Shown here: positions 16,913-25,877 of the stretch, one piece after another | How the letters are laid out: every line of letters begins with the position of its first letter | Numbering within the stretch: the stretch's first letter is position 1 | Source of the DNA: an uncultured Eubacteriales bacterium | Lineage (GTDB): Bacteria; Bacillota; Clostridia; Lachnospirales; Lachnospiraceae | Reading direction: 5' to 3' | NCBI GenBank assembly: GCA_900549105.1 | Contig: URND01000003.1 | Location: 1 to 64,000, forward strand | Length of the DNA: 64,000 nucleotides | The notes under the pieces: generated by a model | The model's input: the letters and a program-made list of their open reading frames with translations, nothing else | What the model was told of the DNA's origin: nothing | Database searches by the model: none | Translations under genes and position numbers: made by a program

Positions 16913-16960
16913 AAAAGGCGGGTGCAGAGGTGAAAAGGCTCTGCACCTGCATTTTATATA
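16913..16960 (+). terminator. Hairpin between the PNPOx-like gene and the ferredoxin
   Basis: GCGGGTGCAGAG pairs with CTCTGCACCTGC (12 pairs, one G-U) around GTGAAAAGG and is followed by ATTTTATATA. The T-run is short, so read-through into the ferredoxin gene is likely. Confidence 0.65.
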
Positions 16961-16970
16961 TGGAGTAGAA

Positions 16971-17177
16971 ATGTCAGATTACAAAGCAATAAATAAGGTA
17001 TTTATTGACCATGAAAAATGTATTGGCTGCGGCGCCTGTATTACTGCCTGCCCTGCACAGGCAATCGTTATGCTGCCCGGCTGGGTCAGCTCTGTCCGGA
17101 AAGAGAAATGCATTGGCTGCGGAACCTGTGTGGCATTATGCCATAAGTCAGCGCCGCAATTTGAAAAAGAGGGATGA
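16971..17177 (+). CDS. Small 2x[4Fe-4S] ferredoxin
   Basis: 68 residues with two full CxxCxxCxxxC motifs (CIGCGACITAC and CIGCGTCVALC), the second followed by CHK in place of the usual CP. It is an electron carrier, possibly for the flavin protein upstream. GGAG lies 5 bases before the ATG. After its stop, 17178-17338 contains only a 25-codon ORF (17181-17258) with no recognisable product. Confidence 0.92.
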   Translation: MSDYKAINKVFIDHEKCIGCGACITACPAQAIVMLPGWVSSVRKEKCIGCGTCVALCHKSAPQFEKEG

Positions 17178-17338
17178 TACTATGCTTTACGCAGATGTTA
17201 TACCGGCCTGTACAGGCTCTTATGAACACGAGATTTCAAGGCTAAAATATCGCCAATAATGCCGGTAATCCCCTGATAATCCCAGTCATATGGGGCAGCG
17301 GAACACAAAATCATCATTGCTCCTAAATGTGTCTAATA

Positions 17339-17752
17339 TTATACTGTTTTCCCTCTATGGGCTGTCTGTTTTGCCTCTCGAATCGTCTTAACGCCAAACA
17401 GGAAATACACCATATGGCAGACCCAGACTATGGCAAGGATCACGCAGGGAACGGTCAAGCCCTTTCGCCACATCATGAAGAAGCCGAAGCTCATCACAAG
17501 TGTCACCGTGAGAATAGTACCAGCCTTTGTCCGAACCGTCATCCCCTTCTTCTGCACAAAGGATTCCAGGTTCTTTTTATAGAGCTTCGTCCCCAGAAAC
17601 CAGTCGTGAAGCTTTGGGGAGGAATTGGCAAAGCAGAATACCGTCAGCAGGAAAAACGGAAACGCGGGCAAAATGGGCAGGGCGATACCGATGCAGCCGA
17701 CGCCCAACGAAATACAGCCCAAAATTAAAAAGAACAGTCGTTTCAGTTTCAT
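17339..17752 (-). CDS. YbaN-family (DUF454) inner membrane protein
   Basis: 137 residues with three to four membrane segments. The N-terminal signature LFFLILGCISLGVGCIGIAL, PAFPFFLLTVFCFANSSPKL and HDWFLGTKLYKKNL are typical of DUF454/YbaN. Function unknown. Its start overlaps the end of the YgbA-like gene by four bases. It is the last gene of the HMA-ABC operon. Confidence 0.9.
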   Translation of the reverse strand: MKLKRLFFLILGCISLGVGCIGIALPILPAFPFFLLTVFCFANSSPKLHDWFLGTKLYKKNLESFVQKKGMTVRTKAGTILTVTLVMSFGFFMMWRKGLTVPCVILAIVWVCHMVYFLFGVKTIREAKQTAHRGKTV

Positions 17753-18090
17753 ATGCTTCTCTCCAATCTTCTCTTTTCTTTCTTCGTTTCAATCATATGG
17801 CGGATTGCCGCCACCGGATGATAGAATATCATTCTTGGGCCGGAAAAGCGCATAACCATGCGAATTTTTTCCCTCATCTCCGGCTTGTAGCAGTGAACTT
17901 TGCAGTTGGAGCAAAATGTCTTGGTCTCCATGAAGGGACATTTGTCACTGCGCTGCCGGGCATATAAGTTCAGCGCGGCACATTCCGGGCACAGCGTGTC
18001 CTTGGTTCCATGATTCTTCCTACAATACAGGACAATCATCTGGGATACCATTTTCTTCTCCCGCTCCCGCTTGCTTTCGATGGATTTCAT
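17749..18090 (-). CDS. YgbA-like (nitrous oxide-stimulated promoter family) cysteine-rich protein
   Basis: 113 residues with CxxC pairs (CPECAAL and CSNCKVHCY) and the KIRMVMRFSGPRMIFYHPVA motif of the YgbA/NO-inducible family. In enterobacteria ygbA is induced under NO stress; here it sits between ABC exporter genes and ybaN. Its start overlaps the stop of the ABC gene by one base. Confidence 0.88.
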   Translation of the reverse strand: MKSIESKREREKKMVSQMIVLYCRKNHGTKDTLCPECAALNLYARQRSDKCPFMETKTFCSNCKVHCYKPEMREKIRMVMRFSGPRMIFYHPVAAIRHMIETKKEKRRLERSI

Positions 18091-19748
18091 CAGCTCATCC
18101 TCCCGTTCTCTACAGAATACACCGTATCCGCGATGCGCATGGTGGACTGCCGGTGGGATACCAGCAGCACCGTTTTATCTTCTTTTTCTTCTTTCAGGGC
18201 TTTCAAAATCACCGCTTCATTCAGGCTGTCCAGATTACTCGTGGGTTCGTCTAACAGCAGGAAGGGCGCATTATGGAGAAACGCCCGTGCAAGGCCCAAC
18301 CGCTGCCGTTCTCCGCCGGACAGGGTATCTCCCAGCTCGCCTACCGGGGTGTCGTAGCCCCGGGGCAAGGTCATAATAAAATCATGAATGGATGCCTTCT
18401 TGCAGGCGGCAGTAATCTCTTCTTCGGTGGCATCCAGCCTGGCAATGCGAAGATTGTTCCGGATGCTGTCATGGAACAGGTGGGTTTCCTGGGTCACAAA
18501 GCTTTCCATATTTCTCAAATTGACCGTGTTGATGGAGGAAATATCCCGGCCGGAGATTGTGACACGGCCCTTCTGCACCTCCCAAAACCGCATGAACAGC
18601 TTCAACAGTGTGGACTTTCCGCTGCCGCTCCTGCCAACAATGCCGACGATTTTCTGCTTGGGAACAGTGATGGACAGGTGAGCCAGAATGGTTTCATTTC
18701 CATAGGAGAAGGTGACATGCTCCGCCGCCGCACCCTGGAAAGTGATTGGCGCCTGCCCGGCCACTTCCTCCACCACCGGGCTTTCTTCCAAAATATCCAG
18801 CACCCGGTTCCCGGCAGCAAAGGTATTTTGCAGGGTGCTGCCCAAAGCCGCCAGAGCCGACACCGGCCCAAAGGAGGAAAAAAGCGCCAGCGTTGGAATC
18901 AGCACGCCGTCAAAGCCCACAGCGCCTTTTCCGTACAGACTCGCCGATACAAACAGCATAACGAGGTCAAATAAAAGAATGAGCATGCCGGTGACAGCGG
19001 AGTTCCTTCCGGAAATTCTCTTCATCCGCTCCTCATCCCCGGAAAGAGCGTCGGTCTGGGCGTTCAACGCCGTCAGACGCTTTTCTCCCTGCCCATATTG
19101 CAGCAGTTCCGGCAGACCCCGCAGGGAGTCCAGCAGGAAGGCGGACAGTTCCCCGGACTTGGTGCGAAACCGCAGTCCATCGTCCCTGCCGGCCTTGGAA
19201 ACCGCCAATGGAACGGTAATTCCTACCGTAAGATACGCCGCCAATGCCAGAAGTCCCAGCGCCCAGTGATAGCTGCCGATAAACAGACACATCAAAATCG
19301 TAAACACAAATGCAATGGCCGCCGGGGAGATGGTATGAGCATAGAATACCTCCAGCAATTCAATATCCGAGGTAATGACGCTGATCAGGTCGCCCTTGTC
19401 CCGGCCCTCCAGCTTGGCAGGGCACAGCCGCCGCAGGGCAAGAAACACCTTGTCCCGAATCAGGGCCAGCAGCTTAAAGGCGATAAAATGATTGCAGGCC
19501 TGCTCCCCGTAGCGAAGTCCTGCACGCAGCAGGGCAAAGGCCAGCACGCAGGCAAATACGGCTCCCAGGGAAAGGGGCGCGTCCAGCCCCAGAAGATTCA
19601 AAACCGCAAAGCCGCCGAAAATTGTAATGAAGGAGGCGCATAGATGCCCGATAAGGCCCATCAAAATCGCCAACACCATATAGCCCGCCAATGGCCGCAC
19701 CAATCCAATCAACCGTGCCATAACGGTAAAACCGCTCCGTTTTTTCAT
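18090..19748 (-). CDS. ABC exporter half-transporter (second of a pair)
   Basis: 552 residues: six-helix membrane domain to about 310, then an ATPase with Walker A GRSGSGKST, signature LSGGERQRLG, Walker B FLLLDEPTSNLD and switch His in VSHRQST. It forms a probable heterodimer with the upstream gene, whose stop overlaps its start (ATGA). Such paired half-exporters in Firmicutes include CydDC-like and IrtAB/YbtPQ-like transporters. The HMA protein in the operon suggests a metal or metallophore substrate, as inference. Confidence 0.92.
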   Translation of the reverse strand: MKKRSGFTVMARLIGLVRPLAGYMVLAILMGLIGHLCASFITIFGGFAVLNLLGLDAPLSLGAVFACVLAFALLRAGLRYGEQACNHFIAFKLLALIRDKVFLALRRLCPAKLEGRDKGDLISVITSDIELLEVFYAHTISPAAIAFVFTILMCLFIGSYHWALGLLALAAYLTVGITVPLAVSKAGRDDGLRFRTKSGELSAFLLDSLRGLPELLQYGQGEKRLTALNAQTDALSGDEERMKRISGRNSAVTGMLILLFDLVMLFVSASLYGKGAVGFDGVLIPTLALFSSFGPVSALAALGSTLQNTFAAGNRVLDILEESPVVEEVAGQAPITFQGAAAEHVTFSYGNETILAHLSITVPKQKIVGIVGRSGSGKSTLLKLFMRFWEVQKGRVTISGRDISSINTVNLRNMESFVTQETHLFHDSIRNNLRIARLDATEEEITAACKKASIHDFIMTLPRGYDTPVGELGDTLSGGERQRLGLARAFLHNAPFLLLDEPTSNLDSLNEAVILKALKEEKEDKTVLLVSHRQSTMRIADTVYSVENGRMS

Positions 19749-21481
19749 TGTGCGTCACCGTCCTTTCCGAAGTTTTCCAGCGTCTGCTGGGCGTTCCACA
19801 GCTTTTCATATACGCCGTGATTGTTTCGCAGCGCTTTATGGCTGCCGCTTTCCGAGATACAGCCTCGCTCCATCACATAAATCTGGTCCGCTGCCGTCAC
19901 ATTTGCCAGCCGATGGGAAATAAGAATCACGGTTTTCTCATTTGCCAGAGTGTGAATCCGCTCCATAATGTCGTTTTCACTCTCCACATCGATGTTGGAG
20001 GTGGCTTCATCAAAGATATAGACCGGGCTGTCATGGAGCAGCGCCCGGGCCAGCGCCAGCCGCTGGCACTGACCGCCGGAGAGGTTGCCGCCTTTTTCCG
20101 TCAATCGGGTATCCAGCCCCTGCTCAGAGCGAAAAAAGTCTGCCAGGCGAACCTGTCCCAGCGCTGTCCACAGGGCTGCATCATCCGCATCCGGCTTGCC
20201 CATTTGCAGATTGTCCCGCACAGTTCCTTTAAACAGATAGCTTTGATGACCAATGTATGTAATTTCCCGCATCAGGCTGTTTTCATCGATTTCCCGCAGC
20301 TGCCTGCCGCCGATGGTCACGGAACCGGTATAGCCCTTGTTCCGCCCCATTAGGATAGAGGCTACTGTGGATTTTCCGCAGCCGGATTCTCCCACAATGG
20401 CGGTAAAGCTGCCAATAGGGAAGCGCAGATTGATTCCGTGGAGAATCTCCCGCTCCGGCTCATAGGAATAGGAGAGGTTTTCGCACACGATGTCCCCATG
20501 AGGACAGACAAGGCTTTTCTTCTCCGGCGCCGGCAGATCCAGCAGCCGAAAAATCTTGTCGCTGGCCGCCATCCCGTTCATAGCGATATGGAAAAAAGAG
20601 CCGAGCTGCCGCATGGGCAGGAAGAAATCCGCCGCAAGAAGAATAATCAGCAGGCAGCCCGTCAGGCTCACTCTCCCCGCCCGGTATTGGGTCGTCGCCA
20701 GAATGATTCCCAGGGCCGCGCCGCCATAGGCGATGAAGTCCATAATGGTGATGGAATTGAGCTGCATGGTCAGCACCTTCATGGTGATCTTTCGGAATTT
20801 CTCCGCTTCGGCGTTCATTTCCTTATGCTTAAATTCATCCGCCTGATAGATTTTCAAGGTGGTAAGGCCCTGCAAGTTTTCCAGGAAGGTGTCTCCCAGG
20901 GCGGTGTACTGCCCCCAATATTTGCCCAGCAGCTTTTTCGCCCAGGTCTGCACCGCCGCAATGGCAACAGGAATCAGCGGGACACAGATAAGAAGCACGA
21001 TGGCAGAGGGCAGATTCACAAAGCTCAGATAAGCAAACAGTGTCAGCGGCGCCAGCATGGCATAGAAGAACTGGGGAAGGTATGCTCCAAAGTAGGTTTC
21101 CAACTGATCCACCCCTTCCACGGCCACCTGAATGACCTCCGAAGTTTTCACATTTTCCTGGTAAGCATTGCCTAACTCCAGGAGTTTAAAAAAAATCTTT
21201 TCCCGCAGCGTCTTTTTCACCGCCTTAGAAGAAAGATACCCCATCCGGGACGCCCCCAGCGTACAGGCAAAGCGCCCCCCGAGACAAAGCCCCGCCACGG
21301 CTCCCATCATTGCCAACTGCCTGGAATCGACCTTTCCGGAAAACAAAGCCGCCAGCAGGGAGGCAATGCCTGTCATCAGAACCATATTGGCCGCCAGTGA
21401 GCACCATTGCAGCGCCACATTCCCGGCAATGTATTTTTTACTCTCGCTGACCGTACCGATCAGCCGCTTGTTAATCATCAT
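19745..21481 (-). CDS. ABC exporter half-transporter (first of a pair)
   Basis: 578 residues: membrane domain to about 325, then an ATPase with Walker A GESGCGKST, signature LSGGQCQRLA, Walker B VYIFDEATSNID and ISHR. Its membrane part resembles CydD/IrtA-like subunits (VAVEGVDQLETYFGAYLPQF). The ATG at 21481 follows AAAGGAG; the longer ORF upstream would overlap a small ORF and lacks a ribosome binding site. Confidence 0.92.
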   Translation of the reverse strand: MMINKRLIGTVSESKKYIAGNVALQWCSLAANMVLMTGIASLLAALFSGKVDSRQLAMMGAVAGLCLGGRFACTLGASRMGYLSSKAVKKTLREKIFFKLLELGNAYQENVKTSEVIQVAVEGVDQLETYFGAYLPQFFYAMLAPLTLFAYLSFVNLPSAIVLLICVPLIPVAIAAVQTWAKKLLGKYWGQYTALGDTFLENLQGLTTLKIYQADEFKHKEMNAEAEKFRKITMKVLTMQLNSITIMDFIAYGGAALGIILATTQYRAGRVSLTGCLLIILLAADFFLPMRQLGSFFHIAMNGMAASDKIFRLLDLPAPEKKSLVCPHGDIVCENLSYSYEPEREILHGINLRFPIGSFTAIVGESGCGKSTVASILMGRNKGYTGSVTIGGRQLREIDENSLMREITYIGHQSYLFKGTVRDNLQMGKPDADDAALWTALGQVRLADFFRSEQGLDTRLTEKGGNLSGGQCQRLALARALLHDSPVYIFDEATSNIDVESENDIMERIHTLANEKTVILISHRLANVTAADQIYVMERGCISESGSHKALRNNHGVYEKLWNAQQTLENFGKDGDAQ

Positions 21482-21495
21482 TTTATCCGTCTCCT

Positions 21496-21588
21496 TTACC
21501 CCAGCGCTACATCCAGCGCCAGCATCCATGTAAATCCCATACTAAAGCAAACCGTACCCAGATTGAAGGGATTAAGGCGCTTTTTCAC
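21496..21588 (-). CDS. Possible 30-residue hydrophobic peptide
   Basis: GTG at 21588 opens a frame ending TAA at 21496, just before the ABC gene's Shine-Dalgarno sequence. The product has a basic start (VKKRLNPFN) and one hydrophobic segment (LGTVCFSMGFTWMLALDVAL), so it could be a small membrane subunit. The ribosome binding site is weak (GGACAG, 3 bases away). It could instead be spacer. Confidence 0.35.
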   Translation of the reverse strand: MKKRLNPFNLGTVCFSMGFTWMLALDVALG

Positions 21589-21600
21589 CTGTCCGGCCGT

Positions 21601-21855
21601 TTATTTCCGAAAGCCGAACAATCCTTTCTTCTCGTAATTTTCTTTACTGACTGCCAGCACACGATAGCCGGTGGGTTCAATGGCTGCGCGGAGCTGCTGC
21701 TCTGAGATGTCTGTCTCCGTCAGAATCACAGTCTCCCCTTTGCTGTGGGATGAGGTGACCTTTTTCACCGGAAAGGCTTTACGCACCGCATCGTTGACAT
21801 GGCTTTCGCACATGCCGCACATCATTCCGTCAATTTTCAATGTAATTTTCAGCAT
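21601..21855 (-). CDS. HMA-domain heavy-metal-binding protein
   Basis: 84 residues with a ferredoxin-like beta-alpha-beta HMA fold and the metal-binding motif GMMCGMCESHV (C13, C16), in the position of Cu/Zn chaperones and P-type ATPase N-domains. The last 20 residues (ENYEKKGLFGFRK) form a basic tail. It is the first gene of the operon with the two ABC half-transporters. GGAGG precedes the ATG at 21855. Confidence 0.9.
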   Translation of the reverse strand: MLKITLKIDGMMCGMCESHVNDAVRKAFPVKKVTSSHSKGETVILTETDISEQQLRAAIEPTGYRVLAVSKENYEKKGLFGFRK

Positions 21856-21872
21856 TTTTATTCCTCCTGTAT

Positions 21873-21888
21873 GTTAGTTATTACTAAC
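21873..21888. promoter_or_regulatory. Palindromic operator candidate in front of the HMA-ABC operon
   Basis: GTTAGT (21873-21878) and ACTAAC (21883-21888) form a perfect inverted repeat 17 bases before the HMA start codon and just before its Shine-Dalgarno sequence. The core GTTAG-N6-CTAAC equals the site at 7677-7692. It could bind a DtxR/MntR- or TetR-type repressor; no such gene is next to it. Confidence 0.6.
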
Positions 21889-21899
21889 CTGTATTTCTG

Positions 21900-21934
21900 A
21901 AAAAGGCCGCTCCGCAGAAGTGAGCGGCTTTTTC
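21900..21934 (-). terminator. Terminator hairpin inside the HMA operon leader
   Basis: GCCGCTC (21906-21912) and GAGCGGC (21922-21928) form a 7-bp stem flanked by A and T runs, so it works in both directions. It lies between the promoter at 21947-21975 and the HMA gene, so transcripts from that promoter must pass it; it may act as an attenuator. Confidence 0.75.
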
Positions 21935-21946
21935 TATTTCGGTCAT

Positions 21947-21975
21947 ATTGTATCAAATGCATCACCAACTGTCAA
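21947..21975 (-). promoter_or_regulatory. Sigma-A-type promoter of the HMA-ABC operon
   Basis: On the minus strand TTGACA (21975-21970) and TACAAT (21952-21947) are separated by 17 bp. It lies downstream of the YdcZ-like gene and points at the HMA gene. Confidence 0.75.
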
Positions 21976-22040
21976 GATACCTTCCATGTCAAACCTGATA
22001 TTCATGCGCTCACTTCTTATGATAACGCATTCATCTATTC

Positions 22041-22475
22041 TCACGACTGCCATTTAAAAATAAAAATTCCCACAACCGCAACAATCATCCCAATCAGTTT
22101 TGACCACTGGAAATCCACCTTCTCCATGCCAAAAAGGCCAAAAAGCTCAATCAGATAAGCAACGGCCAACTGGGAAACAACAATAATCAACGCAGATTTG
22201 GCCGGGCCAAGCTGGTCCATACTCAAAATAACTGTCAGAGTAATAAAGGCGCCGATGACACCGCCGAGAAGCATATATTTGGAGTCCACCTGGAATAAAG
22301 TTCCAAAAGACCGGCGCTCTTTAATAGCCCATGCTCCGAGACAGACAACAAGCGCTGTTCCCTGAACCCAACTGTTTGCTACCCAAAGACTTGTCTGTTT
22401 TGTCAGCCCTGTATTAAATACTCCCTGTATACTCATTAATGCACCTGAAATTAAAGCAATCAGCCATCCCCACAT
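22041..22475 (-). CDS. YdcZ-family (DUF606) DMT-type transporter
   Basis: 144 residues with five membrane helices. The motif GALMSIQGVFNTGLTKQTSL and later GAFITLTVILSMDQLGPAKS are typical of the YdcZ/DUF606 branch of the drug/metabolite transporter superfamily. The ATG at 22475 is 8 bases after AGGAG. Substrate unknown. Confidence 0.88.
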   Translation of the reverse strand: MWGWLIALISGALMSIQGVFNTGLTKQTSLWVANSWVQGTALVVCLGAWAIKERRSFGTLFQVDSKYMLLGGVIGAFITLTVILSMDQLGPAKSALIIVVSQLAVAYLIELFGLFGMEKVDFQWSKLIGMIVAVVGIFIFKWQS

Positions 22476-22565
22476 AATCATCTCTCCTGTTCTTATTTTT
22501 CCCATTCGGACATTCACATGAATATAGTATACGCCGGAGAGAAATCTTTATTCACCGATAATGTC

Positions 22566-22622
22566 AGAAAAAACAGCTCTGCTCAGAATGTCCTCTGACA
22601 TTTCCGGGCAAAGCTGTTTTAA
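22566..22622 (-). terminator. Terminator after the Rpn nuclease gene
   Basis: AAAACAGCT and AGCTGTTTT enclose an inner stem (AATGTC with GACATT). In the minus direction it is followed by T-rich sequence. The outer AAAACAGCTCTG is shared with the terminator at 23708-23760. Confidence 0.6.
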
Positions 22623-22625
22623 TCA

Positions 22626-23567
22626 TTACTTTTTCAATTCCTCATAAATTTGCTCATCACTCATTTTCGGGCACCGATGAATCACTTCCATAATCCGCCC
22701 TACAAGTTCCGAACCTTCTTCAAGCATATCCGCCGCTTCTAAAGCAGATATCCCTTTATCTACTTTTTTTCTTACCTGAGAAATCAGTCTCTGCATATCC
22801 CCTTCGGCACGCCCTTCCTGAAGTCCCTCCCGGAGACCCTCCTGGCGTCCCTCTTGGCGTCCCTCTTGAAGTCCTTCTTGGCGTCCCTCTTGAAGACCTT
22901 CTTGGCGTCCTTCTTCCATTTTTTCCTGGTATTTAATATACAGAGTCATGTACTCTCGCCTCCATTCCAAATTGGCCTTTGCCTTTTTTACTTCCCTGTC
23001 CAACATCACAATAAAATCATTTTCTGTTTTCCGCTTTTGATTTACATATGCCAAAAAAGCTTTTAAATTGGAATTCAGATTTGCAGCGTCGCCTTTAGAA
23101 TTCAAAAACACCTTCAGGGTTTCGTCCCCTAAAGCAATTTCCGTATCCTCAATACAGCGATTTTCAAAAGTGTATATACACCGGTTTTTCCCAAATAAAT
23201 CAAAATTACATATAAAAATAACATAACTTCGATTTAATTTCGAATAGTACTCACCTTTCTCAATGAGTTCCAAATCAATCATGCCCTGATAATAGCGGCT
23301 CCGTTTCGGAAGGTTATCCCTTTTCACGGGCTGCATCTCGATGTTATATACCGTATTGTTCCCATCCTTTACATAAACATCCAATCGGACGCTTTTCGCA
23401 TCCAATGACATGTCAATCGTTTTCTGCTCTTCCAGATAATCAATACGGTCTACCTCGATATTCAGAATAGCCTCTATCGTCCGCTTGCATAATTCAGGAT
23501 TTCTCATCACCTTTCCAAAGAGAAAATCATCTGTGATTTCCAGTTCCTCCCATTTTTTTGTACTCAT
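22626..23567 (-). CDS. Rpn-family PD-(D/E)XK nuclease (recombination-promoting)
   Basis: 313 residues. The N-terminal part (ITDDFLFGKVMRNPELCKR, VRLDVYVKDGNNTVYNIEMQ with the D...ExQ catalytic core) is the Rpn/PD-(D/E)XK-family transposase domain. Residues about 218-255 are a glutamate/arginine/glutamine-rich helix of EGRQEGLQ-type repeats, encoded by 12-bp DNA repeats. The ATG at 23567 follows AGGAGAG; an upstream extension has no support. Rpn proteins are linked to RecA-independent recombination and to phage defence in recent work. Confidence 0.9.
   Translation of the reverse strand: MSTKKWEELEITDDFLFGKVMRNPELCKRTIEAILNIEVDRIDYLEEQKTIDMSLDAKSVRLDVYVKDGNNTVYNIEMQPVKRDNLPKRSRYYQGMIDLELIEKGEYYSKLNRSYVIFICNFDLFGKNRCIYTFENRCIEDTEIALGDETLKVFLNSKGDAANLNSNLKAFLAYVNQKRKTENDFIVMLDREVKKAKANLEWRREYMTLYIKYQEKMEEGRQEGLQEGRQEGLQEGRQEGRQEGLREGLQEGRAEGDMQRLISQVRKKVDKGISALEAADMLEEGSELVGRIMEVIHRCPKMSDEQIYEELKK
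22800..22915. repeat. Tandem 12-bp repeat inside the Rpn gene
   Basis: Variants of CCTCTTGGCGTC recur in register about nine times. They encode the repeated EGRQ/EGLQ helix of the Rpn protein. Because the unit is 12 bp, copy-number changes keep the frame. Confidence 0.85.
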
Positions 23568-23707
23568 GTACTTCTCTCCTTTTTCCCACGTTCCTATTTT
23601 CCATCTTTTGTATATCGGGAGTGTCTCTTTGGTCAATTATTCAATTTATCTTTTGTCTATCCAAATGGATATATTTATATTATATTCCATACCCTGTCTA
23701 AAGTAAA

Positions 23708-23760
23708 TAAAAACAGCTCTGGGTTCAAAGAATAACCTTTGCTCCCAAAACTGTTTTCCT
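23708..23760 (-). terminator. Terminator after argD
   Basis: AAAACAG with CTGTTTT and an inner CAAAG/CTTTG pairing form a long hairpin. It follows the argD stop on the minus strand and ends in TTTTTA. Confidence 0.65.
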
Positions 23761-23763
23761 TTT

Positions 23764-24954
23764 TTATACTTCCTCGAGACATTCCTCAAGAATATGTATC
23801 GTTTCATCGACATTTTCTTTTGTTATCACCAGCGGCGGCACAAAACGGATAATGTGTGTTCCGGCTGAAATGATAAGCAGTCCCTTTTCCAGCGCCTTAT
23901 TAATATATGGGCTGACCGGGACATTAAATTCCAGACCCCGCATCAATCCAAGGCCCCGGGTTTCTTTTAATATATCGTATTTTTCAACTAATTCACAAAG
24001 TTTTGCATCGAGATAGGCAGAAACTTCATTGACATTCGCCAGGATGCCGCGGCTTTCAAACATATCGAATACTTTGCTCACAGCCGTCGTTACAAATGGA
24101 TTTCCTCCATAGGTGGAGCCATGGTCCCCCGGTTCCAGCGCCGTTTCCGCTTTTTCTCCGACAACAAAGGCTCCCACCGGGACACCGCATCCCAATGCTT
24201 TTGCGGAGGTCATCACATCCGGAAGGACATCGTAGTGCTGATAAGCAAACATTTTTCCGGTCCGGCCCATACCGCACTGAACTTCATCCAAAATAAGCAG
24301 AATATCTTTTTCATCACAAATTTTTCGGATGCCCTGAATAAATTCCTTATCTGCCGGGTAGATTCCACCCTCGCCCTGCACTGCTTCAAAGATAATGGCG
24401 CAGGTTTTATCTGTTATTTTAGACTTTACATCTTCCAGATTATTAAATTCCGCAAAAACCACATTGCCGATTCCCGGCTGAAAGGCTTCACGATAATGGG
24501 CATTTCCTGTCACTGAGAGGGCTCCCATGCTCCGTCCATGGAAGGAGTGTTCCATGGCAATAATCTCATGATCCGTTGTCCCATCTTTTTTAAAGGCGTA
24601 TTTCCGCGCCGCTTTAATCGCGCCTTCAATGGCCTCCGTGCCGCTGTTGGTAAAAAAGCCCCGCTTGAGGCCGCTGGCCTTTACCAGTTTATGGGCCGCA
24701 TCTGCCATCGGCTTTGTATAATAAAGATTGGAAATGTGCATTAATTTATCAATCTGATTTTTCAAAGCCTCTTTATATTCTTCCACATTGTAGCCAAAGG
24801 CATTGACGGCAATACCCGCTGCAAAATCCAGATATTTTTTTCCATCGGTATCATAGAGATAAACGCCGTCGCCATGGTCAAAAGCTACCGGAAAACGATT
24901 ATAGGTATGAATAATTGCAGATTCCGCGTATTCTTTAAATTCATTCGTCACCAT
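23764..24954 (-). CDS. argD: Acetylornithine aminotransferase
   Basis: 396 residues, full length for class III PLP-dependent aminotransferases. The PLP-binding lysine lies in [17 protein letters not shown], and [15 protein letters not shown] plus [20 protein letters not shown] are signature segments. It transfers an amino group from glutamate to N-acetylglutamate semialdehyde in arginine biosynthesis. The ATG at 24954 lies inside the end of argB (overlap 14 bases), so the genes are coupled. Confidence 0.95.
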   Translation of the reverse strand: MVTNEFKEYAESAIIHTYNRFPVAFDHGDGVYLYDTDGKKYLDFAAGIAVNAFGYNVEEYKEALKNQIDKLMHISNLYYTKPMADAAHKLVKASGLKRGFFTNSGTEAIEGAIKAARKYAFKKDGTTDHEIIAMEHSFHGRSMGALSVTGNAHYREAFQPGIGNVVFAEFNNLEDVKSKITDKTCAIIFEAVQGEGGIYPADKEFIQGIRKICDEKDILLILDEVQCGMGRTGKMFAYQHYDVLPDVMTSAKALGCGVPVGAFVVGEKAETALEPGDHGSTYGGNPFVTTAVSKVFDMFESRGILANVNEVSAYLDAKLCELVEKYDILKETRGLGLMRGLEFNVPVSPYINKALEKGLLIISAGTHIIRFVPPLVITKENVDETIHILEECLEEV

Positions 24955-25843
24955 TATAATACCGTCCTTCCCCCTGACTTAAAATTGCCGTACCGATACC
25001 GCGGTTCGTAAAGATTTCCAAAAGGAGACAATGAGGAATCCGTCCATCCATGATGTGGACACGGGAAACTCCGTTATCAATAGCGTCAATACAGTTATTT
25101 AACTTCGGAAGCATACCGCCGCCGATAAAGCCATCGTCAATCAGCCCATGGGCGTCTTCAATAGTCAGCTCAGAAATAAGTGTAGACTTGTCCTCCGGGT
25201 CTTTATAAACCCCTTCAATATCTGTCAGGAAAGCCAGTTTTTCCGCATTGACCGCCTTGGCGATAGCGCAGGCCGCATCGTCCGCATTAATATTGTAAGT
25301 ATTAAATTCCTTGTCCAAACCGATTGGGCACACTATCGGAAGGAAATCCTTTTCCAGCAAATCATAGAGAACCTTTGGATTAACCTCCGTAATCTCGCCG
25401 ACAAAACCGATATCTTTACCATCCGAATATTTCTTTTCAACCGTTAAAAGACCGCCGTCCTTACCGCTGATGCCCACCGCTTTGACGCCAAGCTCCTGCA
25501 CCATCTGGACAAGACTCTTATTGACTTTATTTAAAACCATCTCGGCAATTTCCATCGTATCTTCATCGGTCACACGCAGGCCATTGATAAACCGGGGTTC
25601 CATCCCCACCTTGCCGACCCACCGGCTGATTTCCTTACCGCCGCCATGAACAATGATTGGTTTAAATCCAACCAGCTTCAGCAATGTCACATCCTGAATC
25701 ACCTGTTTTTTCAGCGTTTCATCCACCATGGCACTGCCGCCGTATTTGACGACAATAATCCGCCGGTTAAACCGCTGTATATATGGAAGCGCTTCAATAA
25801 GTACCTCCGCTTTCTCAAGATATTTATCCATATCTGTACCCAT
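24941..25843 (-). CDS. argB: Acetylglutamate kinase
   Basis: 300 residues with the amino-acid-kinase fold: VVKYGGSAM phosphate loop, [10 protein letters not shown] substrate motif, and [13 protein letters not shown]. It phosphorylates N-acetylglutamate. The ATG at 25843 is used because AGGAG lies 8 bases upstream; a GTG at 25852 overlaps it. Feedback regulation by arginine is usual for enzymes of the cyclic pathway, which this is because argJ is present. Confidence 0.96.
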   Translation of the reverse strand: MGTDMDKYLEKAEVLIEALPYIQRFNRRIIVVKYGGSAMVDETLKKQVIQDVTLLKLVGFKPIIVHGGGKEISRWVGKVGMEPRFINGLRVTDEDTMEIAEMVLNKVNKSLVQMVQELGVKAVGISGKDGGLLTVEKKYSDGKDIGFVGEITEVNPKVLYDLLEKDFLPIVCPIGLDKEFNTYNINADDAACAIAKAVNAEKLAFLTDIEGVYKDPEDKSTLISELTIEDAHGLIDDGFIGGGMLPKLNNCIDAIDNGVSRVHIMDGRIPHCLLLEIFTNRGIGTAILSQGEGRYYNGDE

Positions 25844-25877
25844 TTTATTCACTCCTAACTAAAACAAACGCCTATCC

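Noticed and set aside
22810..22920. CRISPR-like array
   Set aside because: The repeats are 12 bp without spacers and lie inside a coding frame.
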